The notes beneath the pieces are model-generated. The model had not been told where the DNA came from and did not search any database. It saw nothing but the letters and a program-made list of their open reading frames with translations. This document shows positions 1 to 6,572 of a stretch of 21,134 nucleotides of DNA, in pieces. The position numbers were made by a program, and so were the translations under genes. The stretch covers positions 1 to 21,134 of the forward strand of contig CAADGV010000003.1 in NCBI GenBank assembly GCA_900696645.1, read 5' to 3'. Position 1 is the stretch's first letter; every line of letters starts with the position of its first letter. This DNA is from an uncultured Chlorobiota bacterium (GTDB lineage: Bacteria; Bacteroidota; Ignavibacteria; UBA10030; UBA6906).

Positions 1-2
1 CG

Positions 3-383
3 CGGTCAGCACCCGTGAACGGGAAGGATACAATCGAGCTCGGCATTACCGACGGCAGGTCACTGTGGATGAAATCGATTGTCATTCACTACACGGGGCC
101 GACGACATTCTCGCTTGAACAGAACTATCCCAACCCGTTCAATCCCGTGACAACGATCGACTATCAGTTGCCGGTTGCAAGTCATGTCAGTCTGAAGGTG
201 TACGATGTGTTGGGCCGTGAAGTGGAGACCCTGATTGACGAGCAGCAGGAGGCGGGCTACAAGACGGTGCGCTTTAACGCGGGCCGCGTTGCCAGCGGCG
301 TGTACTTCTTCCGGCTTACGGCACAGCCGGTGCAGGGAGGCGCTGCCTTCTCACAGGTCAAGAAACTGATGGTGATGAAGTAG
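3..383 (+). CDS. C-terminal end of a type IX-secreted protein (Por sorting domain), 5' partial
   Basis: The reading frame is open from the left edge and ends at TAG 381-383, so only the last ~126 residues are present. They contain a complete T9SS type A (Por secretion) C-terminal sorting domain: the start motif LEQNYPNPFNP, then hydrophobic strands (VSLKVYDVLGREVETL), a Gly-containing turn (EAGYKTVRFNAG) and the SGVYFFRL strand, ending in a basic KKLMVMK tail. In the family this domain takes the exported protein through the outer membrane by the Por/T9SS machinery and is usually cleaved with surface anchoring. The effector portion lies outside the window, so its function is unknown. It converges on larE with only 7 bp between the stop codons. 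The NYPNPFNP form of the motif is especially common in Ignavibacteria and relatives, which supports the taxonomic guess. Confidence 0.9.
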   Translation, partial: RSAPVNGKDTIELGITDGRSLWMKSIVIHYTGPTTFSLEQNYPNPFNPVTTIDYQLPVASHVSLKVYDVLGREVETLIDEQQEAGYKTVRFNAGRVASGVYFFRLTAQPVQGGAAFSQVKKLMVMK

Positions 384-390
384 ATCGAGA

Positions 391-1236
391 TTACAGAAGA
401 AACTCCGCTTTCACTTCCGCCGGCACAACCTCGTTCATCGAACCCGTGCGGTATCCTTGGAGATCGAGGGTTACATAGGTGAACCCTAACTCCTTCAGAT
501 GCCGGACAAGCCGTTCACGCAAGTCGTTGTCGGTCAGTCTGTTGATTTCTTCTGTGCCCACTTCGATGCGCGCTGTCCGCTCATCATGAAAACGGACACG
601 GAAGTACCGGAAGCCCTCGTCACGCAGAAACGTTTCGGCAGCATCGACTTTAGTAAGATTCTCTTTCGTAATGCTCATGCCGTAGGGGAAACGGGAAGAG
701 AGGCAGGCAAAAGCCGGTTTATCCCATGTCGGCAGGCCGAGATGGCGCGAGAGTTCACGCACTTCGGCTTTGCTCAATCCGGCTTCGAGCAATGGCGAGC
801 GAACGTTCTTTTCTGATTTTGCTTTCATGCCGGGGCGAAAATCGCCGACATCATCCGTGATCGTTCCGTCTGCAATCCATCTCAATCCCTCGCGATCGGC
901 AATCTGATCCAACTTTCCGAACAACTCCGTTTTGCAAAAGTAGCAGCGGTTGACGGGATTTACCCTGAACTTCAGCACGTCGGTTTCTTCCGTCTTCACA
1001 ATGACATATCGGGCGCCGATGCTTTCGGCAATCCTCACCGCTTCTTCGAATTCGCGTGTCGGGTAGGTTTCCGACCGGCCGATCATTGCAACGGCTTTGT
1101 CACCGAGAATATCCACCGCAACTTTGACAAGCAGCGTGCTATCCACTCCACCGGAATAGCCTATGGCGACGCTTTCCATCTCTTTCAAGATGGATTGAAG
1201 TCGTTGGTACTTTGATTGCACGATTTCAGAGAACAT
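391..1236 (-). CDS. larE: LarE-type ATP-dependent sulfur transferase (nickel-pincer nucleotide biosynthesis)
   Basis: LarE activates the carboxylates of pyridinium dicarboxylate mononucleotide and inserts sulfur, giving the precursor of the nickel-pincer cofactor of lactate racemase-like enzymes. Near the N terminus the protein has the PP-loop SGGVDST that binds ATP, and the family core runs to the C terminus. Three cysteines are visible: the pair in NRCYFCK and the one in AFACLSSRFPYG. This is the pattern of LarE enzymes that use a [4Fe-4S] cluster to carry the sulfur, as opposed to the one-Cys sacrificial type. Two in-frame ATGs are available, at 1242 and 1236. The GGGAG ribosome site directly abuts the first and is 6 nt from the second, so I start at 1236 (281 aa). 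No larA, larB or larC is in the window. It lies downstream of the TPR gene, just past a terminator hairpin. Confidence 0.88.
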   Translation of the reverse strand: MFSEIVQSKYQRLQSILKEMESVAIGYSGGVDSTLLVKVAVDILGDKAVAMIGRSETYPTREFEEAVRIAESIGARYVIVKTEETDVLKFRVNPVNRCYFCKTELFGKLDQIADREGLRWIADGTITDDVGDFRPGMKAKSEKNVRSPLLEAGLSKAEVRELSRHLGLPTWDKPAFACLSSRFPYGMSITKENLTKVDAAETFLRDEGFRYFRVRFHDERTARIEVGTEEINRLTDNDLRERLVRHLKELGFTYVTLDLQGYRTGSMNEVVPAEVKAEFLL

Positions 1237-1250
1237 GAACATCTCCCAAA

Positions 1251-1283
1251 TAAAAATCCCGTCTCACAAATTGTTGACGGGAT
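1251..1283 (-). terminator. Rho-independent terminator between the TPR gene and larE
   Basis: Read on the minus strand, ATCCCGTC (1283-1276) pairs perfectly with GACGGGAT (1263-1256) over 8 bp with a 12-nt loop, followed directly by TTTTTA. It lies about 30 nt after the TPR stop codon. The larE ribosome site begins only a few bases past the U-tract, so larE expression would depend on readthrough or on a promoter I did not identify. Confidence 0.7.
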
Positions 1284-1314
1284 AATATACTAAAAGTTGT
1301 TGCTTCGTGAAACG

Positions 1315-2736
1315 CTATGATTTCTCCAACAACTTTTTGAATGCCTTCAGCGATTTTGCGTCGGGGAATTCCTCTTCAAACATCCGCTGCATTTCGGGGT
1401 TGAGGGTGAAGGAATTTTTGAGGGATTCTATCGCTTCAAATGTCCTGTTCAGGACTATCAGCGCTTTGGCTCTGTAGTAGAAGGGTTCGGCTGAGACGGG
1501 ATTTGATTCGACAGCCTTGTCGAAGGCCTTGAGAGCTTGCTTGACGTAGCCGAGTTCGAACAGCGTCTCACCGTAATCTATCCACGCTTCGTAATTTGTC
1601 GGCTCCAGCTTTGTAACCATCTTGTACGCAAGGACCGAATCGCGCACACGTCCCATATTGTAGAGCAGGTCGGCTTTTGCATACCACAAGTCGGCGTAGT
1701 CGCCGCACAGCGAAAGCGCCTTGTTGTAATCGCCAAGGGCCCGGCGGTATTGGCCGAGGGAGTCGTAGCAGCTTCCCCGTCCGAAGTAGGATTCGTAGTG
1801 GCGGGAATCGTACTTCAACGCTTGCGTAAACGCCCGGATTGCCAGCTCGTAGTCGCCCAATTCCTCATAAGCATTGCCCAAGTTGTGCCACGCTGGGACG
1901 TCTTTTTCTTCGGATTTCAGCGTTTCGCGATAGCATTCGGTGGCTTCCTCCAGCCTCCCCATGTTGGCGTAGGCGTTTCCCTTGTTGTACCACGCAGCAG
2001 GGAAATTCTCATGAATCGCCAACGACATGTCGTAGCTTTCGACGGCGCGGTAGTAGTTGGCCATCCGGTTCAGGACTATGCCGCGATTGTACCAGGCGTT
2101 ATAATTGTACGGGTCGAGATTCAGATGCTCGTCGTAGCAGCGAAGGGATTCCGTGGGCATATCAAGAAAATCGTAGCAAAAGCCCAACTCGTACCACGCG
2201 TCCCTGTTCGCCGGATTTCCCTCGACGATAAACCGGAAGATCTTTGCTGCTTCCTGGTATCTTCCGGTTTTCTCCAGCGTGATCGCTTTGTTGAAAAGGG
2301 CATCTTCGTTGGTCGGCTCGATTTCAAGGGCTTTCTCGAAACAGAGAAGCGCCTCTTCGGGCTTGCTCAAATCGTCAAGCGAGATTCCTTTGTTGATCAG
2401 AATTTCCGGATCGACGGGGTTGAGCGAGAGGGCTTTGTCGTAGCTTTCGATTGCTTCTTCGTACCGGTAGAGATTGTTGAGGATGAGACCCTTGCGTTGC
2501 CACGTCTCGGCACTATAGGGGATATAGACGAGAAGTTGATTGATGAAGTGAAGGGCATCCTCGAATTTTTCGCTTTCCCAGTAGTAGTTGACGATTTCTT
2601 CCAGCGCTTCGATGCTCGAGATCTTGGAAGAGCCGTCCTTGAGCATATCCTTCAGCTTCTTGAGCTCGTCTTCAGGGCGTTCGTCGTCCAGAGACTCGTT
2701 TTCATCGTCAAAATTGGTAAAATCGAAAATGCTCAT
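1315..2736 (-). CDS. Tetratricopeptide repeat protein, 12 tandem TPRs
   Basis: The protein is a soluble TPR solenoid with no signal peptide or membrane segment. An acidic leader (about residues 1-36, rich in D and E) is followed by about 12 tandem 34-residue repeats carrying the TPR pattern, with W/Y near position 4, G/A at 8, Y/L at 11, A/S at 20, F/Y at 24, A at 27 and P at 32 (for example AWYNKGNAYANMGRLEEA). A short charged helix (KAFKKLLEKS) ends it. TPRs are protein-protein interaction scaffolds, and nothing here names the partner. Two ATGs are possible, at 2742 and 2736. AAAGGGAG touches the first and is 6 nt before the second, so 2736 is preferred (473 aa). It is transcribed divergently from yggS from a good promoter at 2790-2818 and ends at a terminator before larE. 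The very long open frame on the opposite strand is a codon-usage shadow. Confidence 0.93.
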   Translation of the reverse strand: MSIFDFTNFDDENESLDDERPEDELKKLKDMLKDGSSKISSIEALEEIVNYYWESEKFEDALHFINQLLVYIPYSAETWQRKGLILNNLYRYEEAIESYDKALSLNPVDPEILINKGISLDDLSKPEEALLCFEKALEIEPTNEDALFNKAITLEKTGRYQEAAKIFRFIVEGNPANRDAWYELGFCYDFLDMPTESLRCYDEHLNLDPYNYNAWYNRGIVLNRMANYYRAVESYDMSLAIHENFPAAWYNKGNAYANMGRLEEATECYRETLKSEEKDVPAWHNLGNAYEELGDYELAIRAFTQALKYDSRHYESYFGRGSCYDSLGQYRRALGDYNKALSLCGDYADLWYAKADLLYNMGRVRDSVLAYKMVTKLEPTNYEAWIDYGETLFELGYVKQALKAFDKAVESNPVSAEPFYYRAKALIVLNRTFEAIESLKNSFTLNPEMQRMFEEEFPDAKSLKAFKKLLEKS

Positions 2737-2789
2737 GCTCATCTCCCTTTCTAAAGCTATCGGTCGGGAATCCCTCCATCTTTGCTCGC

Positions 2790-2818
2790 AAATAAACCAA
2801 ATTGGAATCTGAAGTCAA
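2790..2818 (-). promoter_or_regulatory. Predicted sigma70-like promoter of the TPR gene
   Basis: On the minus strand TTGACT (2818-2813) is followed after exactly 17 nt by TTATTT (2795-2790), about 50 nt before the TPR start codon. It is back to back with the yggS promoter in the divergent intergenic region. Confidence 0.5.
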
Positions 2819-2856
2819 GACAACAATTCATGAAGCACCGTAAGTCCCGAGTTTCA

Positions 2857-2885
2857 TTGATTTTCAGAACCAATAGGTTTATATT
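2857..2885 (+). promoter_or_regulatory. Predicted sigma70-like promoter of yggS and the downstream operon
   Basis: TTGATT (2857-2862), a 17-nt spacer and TATATT (2880-2885) make a near-consensus promoter. The expected transcript start near 2892 leaves a leader of only about 10 nt before the yggS ATG, which also lacks a clear Shine-Dalgarno sequence. Confidence 0.55.
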
Positions 2886-2901
2886 CAACGGTTAAAACTG
2901 A

Positions 2902-3597
2902 ATGATCCGAGAGAATATAGAGACAATCCGTGGCCGGATTGCGGCAGCGTGCGGAAAAGCACGCAGAGATCCGGGCGAGGTTACGCTTCTCGCAGTTTCA
3001 AAGACATTTTCCCCCGATGCGATTGCAGAGGCGGTTTCAGCAGGGATCGTCGATATTGGCGAGAATTACGTTCAAGAGCTTCTGAACAAGAAGTTGCAGC
3101 TTGAATCGCTGCCGGTTCAATGGCACTTCATCGGGCATCTTCAGTCGAACAAAGTGAAGTATGTTGCCGGCTGGATTCATCTTGTTCATGCCGTTGACAG
3201 CATCGGGTTGGCAAGCGAACTGGACAAACGGGCGAAACAAGCCGGCCGCGTCATTGATGTGTTGTTGGAAGTGAACACAACCGGCGAGCAGTCGAAATTC
3301 GGACTCCGGCCTGAAGCAACAACCGGCTTTGTCCGGTCACTTGCGGCGTTTCAGAACATCCGGATTGCGGGGTTGATGACGATAGGCCCGTTCTTGCCCG
3401 ACCCGGAAGGCTCGCGCCCCATGTTTCGGACGCTGAGGTTGTTGAAGGATGAAGTAGCCGCGTTAAATCAGCCCAACGTCGAAATGCGGCATCTCTCGAT
3501 GGGAATGACGGGAGATTTTGAGGTGGCCATTGAAGAGGGCGCAACCATTATACGCATCGGCACGGCGATCTTCGGAAAGCGTACTCGAAAAGGATAA
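2902..3597 (+). CDS. yggS: YggS/PLPBP family pyridoxal 5'-phosphate homeostasis protein
   Basis: This single-domain PLP-binding protein has the alanine-racemase N-terminal TIM-barrel fold. It binds PLP but has no clear catalytic activity and buffers vitamin B6 and amino/keto acid pools in the cytosol. The 231 aa length is normal for the family. The PLP-binding lysine is K34 in LLAVSK. Other signatures are the GENYVQE segment, WHFIGHLQSNK, the EVNTTGEQSKFG region and the C-terminal phosphate-binding part MGMTGDFEVAIEEGATIIRIGTAIFG, of which the core SMGMTGDFE is diagnostic. It is the first gene of the long plus-strand run and lies 24 bp before a DivIVA-like gene. A yggS-divIVA neighbourhood is common in bacteria, so the context agrees with the call. 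Confidence 0.95.
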   Translation: MIRENIETIRGRIAAACGKARRDPGEVTLLAVSKTFSPDAIAEAVSAGIVDIGENYVQELLNKKLQLESLPVQWHFIGHLQSNKVKYVAGWIHLVHAVDSIGLASELDKRAKQAGRVIDVLLEVNTTGEQSKFGLRPEATTGFVRSLAAFQNIRIAGLMTIGPFLPDPEGSRPMFRTLRLLKDEVAALNQPNVEMRHLSMGMTGDFEVAIEEGATIIRIGTAIFGKRTRKG

Positions 3598-3621
3598 TCA
3601 CATGAACAGAGGAGGATTGAT

Positions 3622-4179
3622 ATGAAGCTTTCACCGCTCGACATCCGGAAACAGGAATTCAAGAAGGTGATGCGCGGGTACGACCCGATTGAGGTCGAAA
3701 CCTTCACGGAAACGATGGCAAATGAGTTCGAAAATCTGCTAAAGGAACAGAACGACCTCCGCCTGAAAATCGTTGAGCTTGAAACGCAACTCAAGGACTA
3801 TAAGCAGATGGAGCGAACGCTCCAGCAAACCCTCATGCAAGCGCAGGAAGCGACCGGCAAAACATACGAAGCCGCCCGTCGCGATGCCGAGTCAATCGTC
3901 AAGGAAGCAGAACTGAAAGCTGCCCAGATTCTCAATCAGGCAAACGAAGAAATGGGCAAACTCAACAACGAAATTACCCAATTGAAATCCCGTAAAGATT
4001 CCCTCATCGGCAGGTTGCGTGTGTTGTTGAGCTCAGAGTTGGATTTGATCAAGTCGCTGGAAGTGGGCAACGACCCCGTTCTCTCGAATGACTCCTCACG
4101 AGGCACAGGTAAGGACAACATCGATCTCGACAATATTCTCAAGGCAATTGAAAATGTCGGAACTCCGGAATCACATTGA
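3622..4179 (+). CDS. DivIVA-domain coiled-coil protein
   Basis: The N terminus (about residues 1-50) matches the DivIVA membrane-curvature domain: LSPLDIRKQEFKKVMRGYDP followed by VETFTETMANEFENL, with the typical F-K-x-x-x-R-G-Y-D-P core. A long coiled coil rich in E, K, Q and L (about 50-140) follows, then a low-complexity tail with S, N and D. DivIVA proteins sit at negatively curved membrane and recruit division or envelope partners. In this Gram-negative lineage the precise role is unknown. A good ribosome site (GAGGA) precedes the ATG. The last 26 bp overlap the start of the purine nucleoside phosphorylase gene, which implies translational coupling. Confidence 0.88.
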   Translation: MKLSPLDIRKQEFKKVMRGYDPIEVETFTETMANEFENLLKEQNDLRLKIVELETQLKDYKQMERTLQQTLMQAQEATGKTYEAARRDAESIVKEAELKAAQILNQANEEMGKLNNEITQLKSRKDSLIGRLRVLLSSELDLIKSLEVGNDPVLSNDSSRGTGKDNIDLDNILKAIENVGTPESH

Positions 4180-4975
4180 TGAGGCGGTAGCCTATCTCCG
4201 GTCCAAAACCTCCATGCAACCGCCGATTGGGATCATCCTCGGTACGGGACTTGGCGGATTGGCGAAGGAGATTAAGCAGGAAGTTGTTATTGACTACGAG
4301 AACATCCCCCATTTCCCGGTCTCGACGGTAGAATCCCACCACGGCAGATTGATTTTCGGAACACTTGGCGGAAAGCAGGTTGTGGCAATGCAGGGGCGCT
4401 TTCACTACTATGAAGGTTACACCATGCAGCAGGTGACCTTCCCTGTCAGAGTGATGAAGTTTCTGGGCGTGAGCACGCTTCTAATTTCCAACGCTGCCGG
4501 GGGGATGAATCCCCAATTCCGCAAGGGAAGCGTCATGATTATCACCGACCACATCAACTTGCTGGGTGATAATCCTCTGATTGGTCCGAACGATGACTCT
4601 CTCGGCCCTCGTTTTCCCGACATGTCCGAGCCGTACAGCAAGAAGCTGATTGGATTGGCCGAAAAGGTAGCCCTTGACAAGAAAATACGCGTTGAGCGAG
4701 GCGTGTTTGTTGCGGTTGCCGGCCCGAACTTGGAGACACGGGCAGAGTACCGGTTTCTCCGGTTGATTGGCGGCGATGCGGTGGGAATGTCAACCGTCCC
4801 GGAGAATATCGTGGCAAACCACATGGGCATGCAGGTGTTGGGCTTCTCTATTATTACTGACGAATGCTTCCCCGACGCGCTTCAGCCGGCAAACGTAGCG
4901 GAGATTATAGCCGTTGCCAACGAAACCGAACCGAAGCTGACGGCTATTATGAAGGGTGTGGTAGAGAGTCTATAG
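4154..4975 (+). CDS. punA: Purine nucleoside phosphorylase, trimeric inosine/guanosine type
   Basis: The enzyme cleaves purine nucleosides with phosphate to give the free base and ribose 1-phosphate in purine salvage. The 273-aa length fits the trimeric PNP family. Visible signatures are the phosphate loop LGTGLGGLA (29-37), GRFHYYEGY (81-89), SNAAGGMN, the TDHINLLGDNPL segment, VAGPNLETRAEYR with the base-binding Glu (Glu198), VGMSTVPE (210-217) and ITDECFPD near 234. At the position that is Asn243 in human PNP (ITN/VTN) this protein has Asp236, a change that could affect which purine is accepted. An upstream in-frame ATG exists at 4088, but it would add residues unlike the family and lie deep inside the DivIVA gene, so the ATG at 4154 (MSELRNHIDEAV) was chosen. 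Confidence 0.93.
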   Translation: MSELRNHIDEAVAYLRSKTSMQPPIGIILGTGLGGLAKEIKQEVVIDYENIPHFPVSTVESHHGRLIFGTLGGKQVVAMQGRFHYYEGYTMQQVTFPVRVMKFLGVSTLLISNAAGGMNPQFRKGSVMIITDHINLLGDNPLIGPNDDSLGPRFPDMSEPYSKKLIGLAEKVALDKKIRVERGVFVAVAGPNLETRAEYRFLRLIGGDAVGMSTVPENIVANHMGMQVLGFSIITDECFPDALQPANVAEIIAVANETEPKLTAIMKGVVESL

Positions 4976-4989
4976 AGGTCGAACGAGGG

Positions 4990-5217
4990 ATGGAGTTTCA
5001 AGGACTTGGAAGAATTCTGGTTGTTGTCGGAAGCGTGATCCTGTTGTTGGGCATCGGATTTATGTTCTGGGATAAGATTCCGTTTCTCGGCAAACTTCCG
5101 GGTGATATTCGAGTCGAGAGGGAGAACTTCCGGTTCTATTTTCCCATCACAACGGGAATTGTAATCAGCATACTCGTCAGCGTAATTCTTTGGATTGTTT
5201 CACATTTCAGAAAGTAG
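4990..5217 (+). CDS. DUF2905 family small membrane protein
   Basis: This 75-residue protein has two transmembrane helices (about residues 7-27 and 50-70) separated by the conserved loop IPFLGKLPGDIRVERENFRF, the hallmark of DUF2905 (pattern PxLGRLPGDI then YFP). The family is widespread in bacteria and has no established function. The ATG at 4990 follows GAGGG very closely, so the ribosome site is not ideal, but the family homology begins right there. It lies 14 bp after the phosphorylase stop and 4 bp before the SIMPL gene, inside the same operon. Confidence 0.85.
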   Translation: MEFQGLGRILVVVGSVILLLGIGFMFWDKIPFLGKLPGDIRVERENFRFYFPITTGIVISILVSVILWIVSHFRK

Positions 5218-5221
5218 AACC

Positions 5222-5935
5222 ATGCGCACACTACTTGCATTCGTTATCCTTCTGCCTGCTGTAACGGCAGCATTTGCACAACAACCGGAGCCCAATGAAA
5301 AGATGCGAACAATCAGCGTTCGAGGCGAGGGAACAGTCGCAACAACCCCCGATCAGGTGCGGGTCTCTGTTCAGGTAAGCACGCGGGAAGAATCGGCTTC
5401 AACAGCAATGCGCTCGGCAAGCAGCAAAACCCAGGCGATCCTCACGCTGTTGAAGAATCTCGGAGTTGATGAGAAGAGTATTCAAACCTCGCGGGTGAAT
5501 GTTTCGCCTGTATATGACTATTCGCGGCAAATTCAACCGCCGCCGATTGTCGGCTACACCTCTTCGAATGATTTCACCGTGCTGTTCAAAGGGAAATTGA
5601 TGGAGAAGGTGGGAGAGTTCATGGACAAAGCTGTTGCCGCAGGAGCTGCAAATTTCGGCGGACTTCAATATGAATCCTCGAAGCAGCGCGAAATCGAACG
5701 CGAAGCATTGAAGAAAGCTGCTGATGACGCGAAAGCGCGGGCCGAAGTTCTCGCAAAACAGTTAGGTGCCTCGCTCGGTCAGGTGACAACTATTTCCGAA
5801 AGCCTCAGCGGCGGCGGCCCGGGTCCCATGCTGATGAGAGGCAACGCGATGATGGAGGCATCTTCCGCTGCCCCCGTGATGCAGGGCGAGCTTTCCATCC
5901 GGGCGGATGTGCATGTGGTGTTTGAGTTGAAGTAG
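5222..5935 (+). CDS. SIMPL (DUF541) domain protein, exported
   Basis: The predicted protein has 237 aa with a Sec signal peptide (MRTLLAFVILLPAVTAAFAQ, likely cleaved after residue 19) and a SIMPL/DUF541 domain over the rest. Family features seen are the start TISVRGEGTVATTPDQVRVS, the QTSRVNVSPVYDY segment, VGYTSSNDFTV and the late helix region ALKKAADDAKARAEVLAKQLG. SIMPL proteins are periplasmic or outer-membrane proteins of poorly defined role, some linked to oxidative stress. The ATG at 5222 lies 4 bp past the DUF2905 stop, and the longer in-frame start at 5195 would put nine residues before the signal peptide. The toxin-antitoxin genes begin 3 bp after its stop codon. Confidence 0.88.
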   Translation: MRTLLAFVILLPAVTAAFAQQPEPNEKMRTISVRGEGTVATTPDQVRVSVQVSTREESASTAMRSASSKTQAILTLLKNLGVDEKSIQTSRVNVSPVYDYSRQIQPPPIVGYTSSNDFTVLFKGKLMEKVGEFMDKAVAAGAANFGGLQYESSKQREIEREALKKAADDAKARAEVLAKQLGASLGQVTTISESLSGGGPGPMLMRGNAMMEASSAAPVMQGELSIRADVHVVFELK

Positions 5936-5938
5936 AAG

Positions 5939-6226
5939 ATGGCTCCGCAAGTTCAATATATTGCCGAAAAGATCCGCCCTGTGTTGAGAAAACATCAGAT
6001 CAAGAAGGCTGGTGTGTTTGGCTCGCTCGCCCGCGGCGAAGAAGCAGAGAGTAGTGACATAGATGTCTTGGTGGAATTGCCGCCAAATCTCTCATTGCTT
6101 GACTTTGTAGGAATCAAGTTGGAGCTGGAAGAGGTGCTTGGAAAAAACGTTGACCTTGTCGAGTACGAAGCCATAAAACCGCGCATCCGCCAGAGGATCA
6201 TCAGCGAAGAAGTGCCTATTCTATGA
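5939..6226 (+). CDS. mntA: MntA-like minimal nucleotidyltransferase, antitoxin of a HEPN/MNT pair
   Basis: This 95-aa protein is a stand-alone minimal nucleotidyltransferase. Its active-site pattern GS-x10-D-x-D is complete: G28-S29, then D40 and D42 in SSDIDVLV, with a third acidic residue D72 in KNVDLVEY. In characterised type VII toxin-antitoxin systems MntA uses ATP to add AMP residues to a tyrosine of its partner HEPN RNase and so silences it. Here the stop overlaps the next gene's start (ATGA at 6223-6226), the classic arrangement of this pair. It starts 3 bp after the SIMPL gene, so the system appears to be transcribed with the housekeeping operon. All residues expected for activity are present. 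Confidence 0.92.
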   Translation: MAPQVQYIAEKIRPVLRKHQIKKAGVFGSLARGEEAESSDIDVLVELPPNLSLLDFVGIKLELEEVLGKNVDLVEYEAIKPRIRQRIISEEVPIL

Positions 6227-6567
6227 GTCGAGATATAGGTCTTTACATCGACGACATTCTCGAATCAATGGATAAGATTCAGGCGTATATTGAAACCGTT
6301 GGCGAGGACGAATTCTACAGTGACTCTGAGAAGCAGGATGCCGTATTGCGAAGAATGCTGGTTATTGGCGAGGCGACGAAGAACATACCGGCTGAATTCA
6401 GAACAAAGTACCCTGATGTTCCATGGCAGAAAATGGCAGGTCTGCGTGACATTATCGTCCATCAGTATTTTGGTGTAACGCTAGGCTTGATTTGGCGTGT
6501 GGCAAATTCCGACTTGCCACTTCTGAGAGAACGGATTTTAGAGATTAAGGCAGCAGAGAATTTGTAG
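6223..6567 (+). CDS. hepT: HepT-like HEPN-domain (DUF86) toxin RNase
   Basis: This 114-aa, mostly helical protein belongs to the DUF86/HepT branch of HEPN domains. The RNase signature R-x4-H-x-Y is intact: R75, H80 and Y82 in RDIIVHQYF. In studied pairs Arg and His are catalytic and the Tyr is the residue AMPylated by MntA. Other family traits are the RRMLVIGEATKNIP helix and WQKMAGLRD. It overlaps mntA by 4 bp. It ends 5 bp before ileS, so it sits as a cassette between an envelope protein and an essential tRNA synthetase. No inverted or direct repeats marking an insertion were noticed at its edges. Confidence 0.92.
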   Translation: MSRDIGLYIDDILESMDKIQAYIETVGEDEFYSDSEKQDAVLRRMLVIGEATKNIPAEFRTKYPDVPWQKMAGLRDIIVHQYFGVTLGLIWRVANSDLPLLRERILEIKAAENL

Positions 6568-6572
6568 CAACT

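Noticed and set aside
1537-2754. A 405-residue open frame on the plus strand opposite the TPR gene
   Set aside because: It is the complement of a repetitive, strongly biased TPR gene; its sequence has no recognisable domain and the minus strand has a clear TPR pattern, promoter and ribosome site.
4088-4153. N-terminal extension of the purine nucleoside phosphorylase from ATG 4088
   Set aside because: The extra 22 residues lie in the DivIVA gene, do not resemble the family and are replaced by a better start at 4154.
5939-6567. A mobile element carrying the toxin-antitoxin pair
   Set aside because: No transposase, terminal repeats or target duplication could be seen at either edge.
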